Shown one piece after another: positions 19,170-26,679 of a DNA stretch of 26,679 nt. The translations under genes and the position numbers were made by a program. Under the pieces are notes generated by a model. It was not told the origin of the DNA, made no database searches, and saw nothing but the letters and a program-made list of their open reading frames with translations. Source of the DNA: Gnetum montanum (Eukaryota > Streptophyta > Gnetopsida > Gnetales > Gnetaceae); the NCBI GenBank assembly GCA_015680685.1, contig MNCI01005296.1, positions 60,791-87,469 of the forward strand, written 5' to 3'. The first letter of the stretch is position 1, and every line of letters starts with the position of its first letter.

Positions 19170-19407
19170 TGTTATATTCTAACACTGTCGCGGTGTCATG
19201 TCATTTTAGCTTATCTAATTAAGATTTGTTAATTTCCTTGTTAGTATTCAATTATAGCTATTACTTGCAGTTGTGACCAGTTATTCTATTTGACACAGTG
19301 CTTTATGTATCTTAAATATAGATGCTGAGGTATTTAATATGTCTAAGTCCTCACCTTTCTAAGTTTGTGGTTGTTGGGTTGCTCATTGCTATCTTGTAAG
19401 CTTCACA
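19170..19407 (+). mobile_element. probable Ty1/copia 5' LTR
   Basis: It begins TGTTATATTCTAACA, a typical copia-LTR start, and ends GCTTCACA directly before a tRNA-Met-type primer site. About 238 bp, within the normal copia range. The left border is inferred from the TG start alone. Confidence 0.5.
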
Positions 19408-19419
19408 TGGTATCAAAGC
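19408..19419 (+). other. copia primer-binding site
   Basis: TGGTATCAAAGC differs by one base (G to A) from TGGTATCAGAGC, the complement of the initiator tRNA-Met end used by plant copia elements. Confidence 0.75.
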
Positions 19420-19499
19420 AGGAAAATAACTATTTATTCAAAACTAAGAAATAACCATGACAAAAATAAAATCCTATGCCCTATTGCCTGAGAGTCAAG

Positions 19500-20091
19500 T
19501 GTTAAAACCTCAAATAATCACATATGGAAACTTTAGGTGAGATTTCTACTACAAGGAAATGGTTTGGAAGGAACCCTTATAGAAACTGACATCATGGATG
19601 ACAACAATAAGATGGTGTACATGTTGCTTGCATTGAATGTGTTTGGTGAATTTTTGCAATTAGTAAAGAAATAGGATTCCACGTATAAAATGTCAAAAAA
19701 GCTAGAGGAAACATTCACATTTAAGAATGAATCAAAGTTATTATTGATTTAGAACTAATTGAATTCACTTCATTTAAAAGAAAATGAACTTGCAACCACC
19801 CTCGTTTAAATAGTATCAGCACTGTAGGCTAAACTACAAGCTCAAGATGCAAGAGTATTAGATGAAACAATAAAGTTCTATTTACTTAGGGCACTACCAT
19901 TGTCATATGATGCCTTCAAACAAACTATGAAGAATGGTAGGAATACCTACACTGTGATGGAGTTGTATGTAAAGATACTTGAAGAAGAAGCAAAGATAAA
20001 TGTGTACATCTCAACTATGGAACCAAACTCTCAACCAATGACTATGAAATCAAAAGAAGACTAGAAGAGACAAAGAGTGTCTAGGTATTGT
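19500..20091 (+). pseudogene. Ty1/copia gag, decayed and cut by the Athila insertion
   Basis: The capsid-like gag polyprotein of a copia element. One frame gives MDDNNKMVYMLLALNVFGEF, then KKLEETFTF, NSLHLKENELATTL, AKLQAQDARVLDETIKFYLL, LPLSYDAFKQTM and ELYVKILEEEAKI. These follow the order of the plant copia gag domain. About five stops interrupt it. The frame ends in RVSRYC at 20090, where the CCHC zinc knuckle should begin, and LTR B starts at 20092. The minus-strand frame at 19533-19718 is a shadow. Confidence 0.82.
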
Positions 20092-20129
20092 TGATGAGTC
20101 CCAATATCGAACCCTCAATATTGGACCTG

Positions 20130-20151
20130 CGATATCGAGGCCTCGATATCG
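20130..20151. repeat. 22-bp perfect palindrome in LTR B
   Basis: Two CGATATCG units flank AGGCCT, itself self-complementary, making the whole 22 bp a perfect palindrome 66 bp upstream of the TATA box. Further partial units flank it (GCGATATCA at 20157-20165). Confidence 0.92.
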
Positions 20152-20216
20152 AATACGCGATATCAGAATGGCCGAAGTGATATTGGGCATGCGATGTTGG
20201 AACTTTTCTCATCGCC

Positions 20217-20225
20217 TATAAATAA
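20217..20225 (+). promoter_or_regulatory. TATA box of LTR B
   Basis: TATAAATAA followed by GAG, as in LTR A and LTR C. Confidence 0.75.
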
Positions 20226-20392
20226 GAGACAAGGGCACTTAATTTTGCAATTAGTTTTTTAGTCCCTTAGCCAAACTCTTGTGGTTTTCCCTTTCTAGAG
20301 TTAGAATTATTTTTGAGTGTCTGTAGTAGGAGTCATAAAGTGAATGGATCTTTATTTGAGCATTGTGTACCTGAGCACACCTTGTGTCCAAA

Positions 20393-20398
20393 AATAAA
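20393..20398 (+). terminator. poly(A) signal of LTR B
   Basis: AATAAA followed by GACAAAC, at the same relative place as in LTR A and LTR C. Confidence 0.65.
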
Positions 20399-20955
20399 GA
20401 CAAACTTTGTGATAAACCTTGCAACATTCAAGATAGCTTAATTATTTCATTTAAATGTTATTTACTATTATTTGCTACCCTCATTAGTTAATTAATGTTA
20501 TTTTTATTGAATTACTAATTATCAACGAATTAGCACACTCAAATACAACCACTTCGAGCATATGTGGAATACTTGGTGACCCAATAATAACTAGCGTTTG
20601 GTAATCCCAGTAGTGTTACACTGGTTCAGGATGTGTCCAAAAGTGGGAATGGATGCCAATGTTAGGACTAGTTAGAGAATAGTTAACTAGTTAAATCAAA
20701 TTAGTTATTAAATTATTTCATTTCTCCATTTTAAGCACCAGGAACATAAAACATAAAAAGCATAAAAATCATATACCTCAAGTTTACTTAACCATACAAT
20801 TGTGCCTTCCAAGTAAGCTTAGGAAGACAACGATCGCATATTCCATCCTTGTTCTATGTAAGTGCATAAGCACTTAATCCTTGGAGTTCAACCAGATCAT
20901 GCATGAACGCTTGTATTCATATGGTTGGATGTAGGGGTACCTCGCTGCTCATCAT

Positions 20956-20973
20956 TGGTGTCGTTGCCAGGGA
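20956..20973 (+). other. Athila primer-binding site (tRNA-Asp type)
   Basis: TGGTGTCGTTGCCAGGGA matches the tRNA-Asp-complementary primer site used by Athila/Tat elements (TGGCGCCGTTGCCGGGGA) except at three places, all C-to-T or G-to-A. It starts two bases after LTR B. Confidence 0.85.
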
Positions 20974-21131
20974 TTTTGTTGTTTGTGCGCTGATTAGGAA
21001 ATCTTTCCATCATTGGAACAAACCCTTAGGGTTAGTTATCCTACAATCATCAAAAAAGAGTATTGTACACTAAATAATCAATCATTTCTCCTTCTTCTTA
21101 TGAGAGTGCTTCACCGCCTAGGTCCAACACA
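20974..21131 (+). other. untranslated leader of the Athila element
   Basis: The stretch between the primer site and the first gag ATG, without an open frame of interest. Confidence 0.6.
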
Positions 21132-22985
21132 ATGAACAATCGGAGGCGGAGTACACATGATGATCTGCCAGTGCCCCAACAGTTTCACATGGTATATGCT
21201 CATGCTGATGACTATATACCAAACTTTATCTTTATCCTTCACCAGGATGGACAACTACGTTGGCGTGATTTAGAAGGTAACATAGTGTTACCTCTCGATC
21301 ACTCAATCCCAAGCATGCTTCTTCGTGCTCTCACATGAATTAGTATGCATCACTTACAATCAAAGTACGTTGTGCATGAACAAGATTCGAGGAATTATCG
21401 ACCCACGGAGGCACAACACCAAAGGGACCTACAACAGGAGAGACATTACAAATCTATGAAGGAAAAATGGTCTCAGGATGTCCCATATGTCCTAAGTGAA
21501 AACGAGGGTGGTGAATCTACCTCGGGAGGTTTTCCACAAAACAATGGTCCTCTCGTTGACTTAGGTCAAGGAGTTGTGTATCAAAATCTTCACTCAACTA
21601 TTCATAACCCAGGTTCTGATACCAATGGACACAAAGGATCCAAAAAAGGAACAAGAACACATGACATTGACAGACATTCCAATTGTAACTACAACCGAGG
21701 GCAAGACCACCAAAGAGAAAGTGATAGGCACCGTCATGGTGCTAGTCCTCCTTCATCTTCACCTTTATCATCTCCTTCCCCCTCTCCTTCTAGATCTAAA
21801 CACAGTTGCAAGGGGAAAGACCATTAGGACAATGGTAAGCGACACAGAGATCATAGACAAAACAATCAAGAAAGGGGATGAGGGCAGTCTAGAGAGACAC
21901 ATCAAGAAAGAAGGGAGAGTAGGGAACAACATAGGCATCATAGATATATCAGAGGTCGTTAGGATTCCAACAAGGCACCAGAAGGATATTAGGAAAGACT
22001 AGACATGAATAACATTACACGATTTGAAGGGGGATACAATGCTAATCCTAAAAACCATTTACAAGCATTCCATGATGCATGTGCCTTGCAAAACATAGAA
22101 AACAAGTGGTAAAAAATAAAGTTGTTTCCATGGACACTAATCAAGGAAGTAGAAAGATGGTACCAATCCTTAGAACCAGAATCCATTCGTCGATGGAGTA
22201 CCATGTTAAAGCTATTTCACAAAAAGCATCCAACATACTCTCGAGTGTCCAACCTACATAAGAAAATCTGAGGATGGAAACAAGGAGGACATGAACCCTT
22301 GGATGCTACCGTGGGCTGGTATTATACCTTATTACAACGTTGCTGCAGCCATGGTTACTCATAAAAGGAACAACTATGCCATCTCGTAGATGGGCTTAGG
22401 TATGAAACGCGAAGAACCCTTGGGACTTACGCCCAAGGAAGGCTACCCAATCTCAGAGCCCACCAAATAAAAAGATTGTTGGAGCAAGTTGCCAAGGAGG
22501 AAGGTGAGTTAAGAAAAAGAGAAAGTGCGATGGAGTACAACAGAGATCCTTCCTTTCGAAAGAAGAAAATTAGATTTTACGAAGATGAAGAAGAGTCACC
22601 ACTCGAAGAGATGGTGAATAGGAAGACTTTGCCCCTTCAAAAATTTTCATCAGAAGTATCGGCAAAGGTAGATCAAATGTGAAACTCCCTAGATGATAGA
22701 TTTCAAACTGTTCTAAAAATAGTAGAGGAGTCTAGGGAACAAAGTAGTGATCAAGAGAGAAGGAAAAAGAAAGAAGCTGAGCATGCACGTAACAAGGGTA
22801 AGGGCAAAGTTGCCATCATTGAAGAGGTTGTGGATTTGGACACAGACAATGACGGCGGATGTGAGATATGCCAATATGACCATCCTAAAGGATGTTGCCA
22901 AGTAGTTGTCACATTTGCAAAAGTCTGGGGTATATGCACTAAACCCACAATTAAACAGATGGCAAGCACCCAGAAGGTTACCTTA
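21132..22985 (+). pseudogene. Athila gag, many stops but one frame
   Basis: The structural gag polyprotein. The frame starting at the ATG 21132 (MNNRRRSTHDD) can be followed without a shift to about 22985, broken by nonsense codons such as 21336, 21825 and the one before KIKLFPW. The N-terminal part is hydrophilic with an Arg/His/Ser-rich linker (about 21640-21830). The capsid-like core begins near 22005: FEGGYNANPKNHLQAFHDAC, LFPWTLIKEVERWYQSLEP and LKLFHKKH. A coiled, charged stretch follows (EQVAKEEGELRKRES). At 22860-22898 is a zinc-knuckle-like CEICQYDHPKGCC. Several shorter frames on both strands are shadows. Confidence 0.85.
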
Positions 22986-23589
22986 TCCTCAAGGTAACCC
23001 AAGGTAGTTCCACCAAGCCTTGACATATTATCTGAGTGGAGCTCCACCACAACCGAATGAACAGTATCAATAATAGAAACACTTACAATCATGGGGGATG
23101 CCACTACCATGTCAACAATACCCTTACCGTCAACCTGACCCATACGGGTATTACGTTCAGCAGTCGATCTCTCCACATGAGTCTACTAGTCATGTTGCTC
23201 CTCAACCTCACTACCAGATTCACGAGTACTATAGAACTCCTTCTCCTAGGAGTGATGTTCCACATACGTACTATCCTTCTCATCCGAATGCACCTTTTCC
23301 ACCCTTAGCTCCATTACCACCTGCTCTAACTATGCAAGGCGAGCTTCCTGCCCAGCCGTAGCAACATAATGCTACAAGGGTTATCAATCCTCAACCTAAT
23401 GTGGGTTTGGACAATCGATAAAAAAAAAGGACCTTTTCTAGAACCAACAGTCCAACCAAGTCCTTACAATCACAAGCAGCTAATTCTCCAAACCCCTCAC
23501 CACCATTCGAATCTTCAAAGCTTCCTTCGAACCAAAGACCACACTCAACACACACTATCATGTTAACTCACACCATTACTGATTCAATT
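22986..23589 (+). pseudogene. Athila gag tail / gag-protease linker
   Basis: The frame has moved by +1 relative to gag. It is rich in Pro, Tyr, His and Gln (for example SHPNAPFPPLAPLPP, 23098-23361), with stops, and leads to the protease. No domain is recognised. The minus-strand frame 22751-23176 is a shadow. Confidence 0.6.
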
Positions 23590-24048
23590 AAAGCTGGCCA
23601 TCTTCCTAGGAAATTATTTGATCATAGAAGTCCTTTTATATATTTGCAAATAGCTGAGAATGAGCCTTGCAAAGCTCTTTTGGATTTAGGTTCTAGTGTT
23701 AACTTAATCTCTCAAGAAATTTACAAAGCCTAGAACCTACCTCCACTAAAAAAGAGTAACATTCGTTTAGAGTTGGCCAACCAGACCATCACTGTCCCAT
23801 TACTACTAGTGGAGGACATTGTCATCATTGTTTGTGGGTGGTGATATCCAGTTGATTTCCTAGTGATTCAAGTCAACAAGGGGGACTTCCCAATCATAAT
23901 GGGAAGAGCATGGCTAAGCACAATTGATGCGCACCTAGGAATATGTGATCTTTCCCTAGAAATATCAAAAGAAAATAAATTTGGAAAGATCAAGAAGAAG
24001 AAGGTTTCATGCATTGTATACAGTGACACAGGGTGTAATTGCATGTAG
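23590..24048 (+). pseudogene. Athila aspartic protease
   Basis: The retroelement protease that processes gag-pol. It holds CKALLDLGSSVNLIS near 23668, the active-site block with DLGSS in place of DTG, as is common in this lineage. Then comes ELANQTITVPLLLVED, and FPIIMGRAWLSTIDA at about 23888, the flap-to-helix block related to ILGRPFL. There are stops at 23733 and in VCGW*YPVDF; the frame ends at 24046-24048. Confidence 0.82.
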
Positions 24049-24307
24049 AAGTCCTAGTTTGTACAACATTTAACATTGCCTACATGCAAGCAGTGTGCAC
24101 AAATAACTAACATACAAAGATGCCTGTATGCAGCAGCCACAAGATAGGAAGGCACTTAGTGGCTGATAGCTGACTGAGAGAGCAATTCAACTCTATGCAT
24201 GGAACCAACTGAGAGCTTGACTTGTGCCTATCAATAGCATAGATACATTAGAGTAAGTCCATCACCAACTTCCAAGTCCTAACATCAAAAATATCAACTG
24301 GGGGAAG
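24049..24307 (+). other. protease-RT spacer
   Basis: No clear coding content, stops in all forward frames. The reading frame changes across this spacer relative to the protease. Confidence 0.5.
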
Positions 24308-25430
24308 TTGGAAATCCCTAACGAGTTTAAGCAAGAGCCCCTTCAGTTAAAATCGTTGCCCACCGGTATGGAGTACACATTTCTCAAGAATGGAAAACTG
24401 GTAATCATTAATGCTAAGCTCGCTCCTCAACAAAAAGAAAGACTACTGAAGATGGTAAACAAATGGTTGAAAGCCTTTGCTTGGTCATATCCCGAATTAA
24501 CCGGAATAGATCTTAGGATATGCCAACATAGAATTTACATTGACCCCTCCATGAAGCCTCGATGACAACTGCAAAGGCGACTGAACCCAAAGCTTAAGCA
24601 AGTAGTTAAAGAAGAAATTGAACAACTTCTAAAAGTTGGGTTCATCTACCCCATTGTTAACAGTGAATGGGTTAGTCCATTAGTCATTGTGCCCAAAAAA
24701 CGAGGTAAATGGAGGGTGTGTATAGACTTTAGGCTACTAAACATGGCAACCTTTAAAGACCATTTCCCATTGCCAATCGTCGACCAAGTCTTAGATACCA
24801 TTGTTGGGCATTACTACTATAGTTTTCTGGATGGTTACGGTGGATACAATCAAATTCAAATAGCACTAGAAGACCAAGCCAAAACTACATTCACAAGTCC
24901 TTGGGGGAAATTTGCATATAAGCAGATGTCGTTTGGCTTGTGCAATGCCCCAGCAACATTTCAATGTCTGGTTCTAAGTATATTTCAGGAGCAAATAGGG
25001 AATGGTGTGGAGGTCTTTATGGACGACTTCCCCACCTATGGAGCGGACTTCGAATAAGCATTGGACTGATTAGAGCAAGTACTAAAACAATGTGTTGAAA
25101 CCAACTTAAGGCTCAACTGGCATAAAAGCCATTTAATGGTCCAAGAAGGCATTGTATTACAGCATAAGATTTCATAAACAAGGATGGAGGTAGATCCTGA
25201 AAAAATTAAAGTCATCCAAGGAATCACTCATCAACCTAAAACTATAAAAGACGTCCGATCATTCCTTGGACATACTAGCTATTATAGACACTTCATCAAG
25301 AACTTTTCAAAGATTGCAAAACCATTGGTAGAATTAACGAAGAAGGATGTACCCTTTGAATGTACTAAGAAATGTGAGCTAGCTTTCCAAACCTTGAAGC
25401 AGAAGCTTGTAGAAATGCCCATTCTATAAG
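24308..25430 (+). pseudogene. Athila reverse transcriptase
   Basis: Copies element RNA into DNA. In order: LPTGMEYTFLKNGKLVII, HRIYIDPSMKPR, stop (24563), QRRLNPKLKQVVKEEIEQLL, EWVSPLVIVPKKRGKWRV, CIDFRLLN, HFPLPIVDQVLD, SFLDGYGGYNQIQIA, TTFTSPWGKFAYKQMSFGL, CNAPATF and the catalytic box VEVFMDDF (FMDD form). After stops at 25055, 25067 and 25175 come EVDPEKIKVIQGI and VRSFLGHTSYYRHFIKNFSK (connection). All in a single frame with no frameshift. The family signature QRRLNP and the PWG/CNAPATF blocks are Athila-like. Confidence 0.93.
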
Positions 25431-25816
25431 CTTCTGACTGGTCCAGACCATTCCACATAATGACTGACACATTCAACTTTGCTTTAGGAGCTGTACTTAC
25501 ATAGTTAGATAAGTAAAAATGACCCTATTACATTCACTGTGCAAGTTAAAGTATTGCTGGTGCACAACTCAACTACACCATGACAGAAAAAGAGTTAATG
25601 GTTGTGGTGTTTACACTAGAAAAATTTAGGCACTATTTATTGGACTATAAGATATTTGTACACACGGATCATAGTGCAATACGGTTCGTAATGAATAAAC
25701 CAATGGTGAGTCCTCACATCATATGATGGCTTGTGATCTTACAAGAGTTCGATCTTATGATGATTGATTGTAAAGGCACCGAGAACGTTGTTGCTAATCA
25801 TTTATCTCAGTTATGA
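25431..25816 (+). pseudogene. Athila RNase H
   Basis: Degrades the RNA strand of the hybrid. Same frame as RT. Residues follow the family order: DTFNFALGAVL (first Asp), AGAQLNYTMTEKELMVVVF (Glu), FRHYLLDYKIFVHTDHSAI (Asp), ILQEFDLMMIDCKGTENVVANHLSQL. Stops lie at 25427, 25502, 25514, 25520, 25547, 25724 and 25814. The catalytic residues seem retained despite the stops. Confidence 0.88.
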
Positions 25817-26209
25817 TGGGACAACAAAGAGGATGAATATCCAATTTTTGACCACTTCCCTAATGAACTCCTCTTTGCAGGTGTAATAAATAATCAATTA
25901 ACCATAGATACAAATTGGTATAGTAGCATTCTTGCCTGTCTTCTCACACAAGAAACACCACAAGGGATAGATGTTAAAAAGAAACAATAGTTTCTTCACC
26001 GAGCCAAATATTTCATGGAAATCAACGGATACCTTTATAAGGTATGTTCCAATGGCTTGGTCCGATGGTGTGTTCTCGATGTAGATCAATTGTGAGTTCT
26101 TCAAGATGCTCATGAGGGCCCTTGTGGGGATCATTACGCTAGGAGACGAACAACCATTAAAATCTTGCTTACAGGATATTATTAGCCTACATTGTTCCAC
26201 GATGCTCAT
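25817..26209 (+). pseudogene. Athila integrase N-terminus, cut by LTR C
   Basis: The same frame continues: YPIFDHFPNELLF, FLHRAKYFMEINGYLYKVC, then VLQDAHEGPCGDHYARRRTT and ILLTGYY, a stop (26183, where Trp TGG is expected before PTLF), PTLFHDAH. This is the start of the HHCC zinc domain; the C-x2-C half is missing because LTR C follows at 26210. The minus-strand frames at 25898 and 26187 are shadows. Confidence 0.82.
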
Positions 26210-26232
26210 TGATGAGACGCGATTCGCATAGG

Positions 26233-26325
26233 CCGCGATATTGCATATGCGATACAGCATCCGTCGGGATATCGCATCCCCCGCGATATCGCATCTTCCC
26301 TACAATATCACGTACGCGATATCGC
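26233..26325. repeat. CGATATCG palindromes in LTR C
   Basis: Exact GCGATATCGC at 26283-26292 and 26316-26325, with partial units CGCGATATTGC (26234), GGATATCGCAT (26266) and CAATATCACG. More units than LTR A in the same interval, so unit number changes between copies. Confidence 0.9.
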
Positions 26326-26341
26326 AGTCTACCACCATATC

Positions 26342-26350
26342 TATAAATAA
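26342..26350 (+). promoter_or_regulatory. TATA box of LTR C
   Basis: TATAAATAA, 17 bp after the last palindrome. Confidence 0.75.
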
Positions 26351-26516
26351 GACGCAGCTCTCCCTTGTCTGGGATCCCAATTTTAGAGTAGCGAAGCTCT
26401 GGCAATTTGATCCCTCTAGAGTTAGATTTTTTCCCATGTTTGTCTGCAGTGTGGTGAATGTAATTGTACAGTGTCTTTATTCGAGTGTGCCGTACTTGGA
26501 CACGCACATGACCAGC

Positions 26517-26522
26517 AATAAA
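26517..26522 (+). terminator. poly(A) signal of LTR C
   Basis: AATAAA followed by GATCGAG, aligned with the signals in LTR A and LTR B. Confidence 0.65.
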
Positions 26523-26679
26523 GATCGAGATTACTTCATCATTGCAGCATTCACTTTGTTATTTATTTATTTGTTATTTATTTAATGTTATTTACTATTT
26601 TCTCTCTCTCACCCTTAAACTCCTAGAACGCAGAACGAGTACGACTTGATTACGAGCATTTAAGTGTGACTTCTTGGTA

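Larger units (their letters stand above)
20092..20954 (+). mobile_element. LTR B, 5' LTR of an Athila-type Ty3/gypsy element
   Basis: This 863-bp LTR has perfect terminal inverted bases TGATGAG...CTCATCA. It is collinear with LTR A and LTR C, with TATA box, poly(A) signal and the conserved downstream blocks. It is followed after one base by the primer-binding site. It has lost more CpG than LTR A: several GCGATATCGC-type units read CAATATCG or CGATATCA. Confidence 0.92.
26210..26679 (+). mobile_element. LTR C, third copy of the Athila LTR family (runs off the window)
   Basis: It starts TGATGAGACGCG inside integrase coding sequence, with no polypurine tract before it. It is collinear with LTR A (CATATCTATAAATAAGA, then CTCTGGCAA, ATCTATT-type and TTATTCGAG blocks) and keeps more CGATATCG units than A. 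It is either the 5' LTR of a nested element or a solo LTR; the window ends before this can be seen. The five bases before it, CTCAT, are the predicted target duplication. Confidence 0.88.

Noticed and set aside
26187-26585. Overlapping frames on both strands at the right end
   Set aside because: They lie in LTR C and are made by its palindromic units, so both strands look open.

Overview
The window comes from a large, transposon-rich plant nuclear genome. One spliced host gene sits in the middle, with layers of decayed retrotransposons on both sides and inside its long introns. Retrotransposons of the Athila, Tat and Ty1/copia types, together with a plant-type peroxisomal reductase, point to a seed plant. 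Gene-sized introns of about 3 kb would suit a gymnosperm or a magnoliid-like angiosperm, but the sequence alone cannot decide this.

Host gene (5873-15153, + strand): five exons encode an apparently intact 300-residue peroxisomal 2,4-dienoyl-CoA reductase of the short-chain dehydrogenase/reductase (SDR) superfamily, similar to the plant SDRB type. It ends in the peroxisomal signal SKL. Intron 1 appears to use a GC-AG splice pair, because only that choice gives a gap-free protein of normal length. Introns 2 and 4 hold a decayed antisense copia reverse transcriptase, a possible copia LTR and a dispersed LINE-like repeat. Three CACGTG boxes lie upstream of the start.

Left flank (1-5275): the end of a Tat-lineage integrase is followed by an array of about 11 degenerate 27-41 bp units and a probable Tat 3' LTR whose promoter region is built from CGTATACG palindromes. 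This element appears to be nested in the 3' end of an Athila-type element that ends in LTR A (3960-4735). That element in turn interrupts a LINE-like dispersed repeat (4736-5112), which abuts a tRNA-like SINE candidate (5113-5275).

Right flank (15154-26679): AT-rich intergenic DNA is followed by a second copy of the SINE-like repeat, then a Ty1/copia 5' LTR, PBS and gag (about 19170-20091). The gag is cut at the start of its zinc knuckle by an Athila element: LTR B (20092-20954), tRNA-Asp-like PBS, gag, protease, RT, RNase H and the beginning of integrase. That integrase is itself interrupted by LTR C (26210 to the window end), a third member of the same LTR family.

The most unusual non-coding signal is shared by the two gypsy LTR families. 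Both carry multiple self-complementary 8-mers just upstream of the TATA box, CGATATCG in the Athila family and CGTATACG in the Tat LTR, with unit number varying between copies. No retroelement here is intact. The host gene is the only credible functional protein-coding gene.
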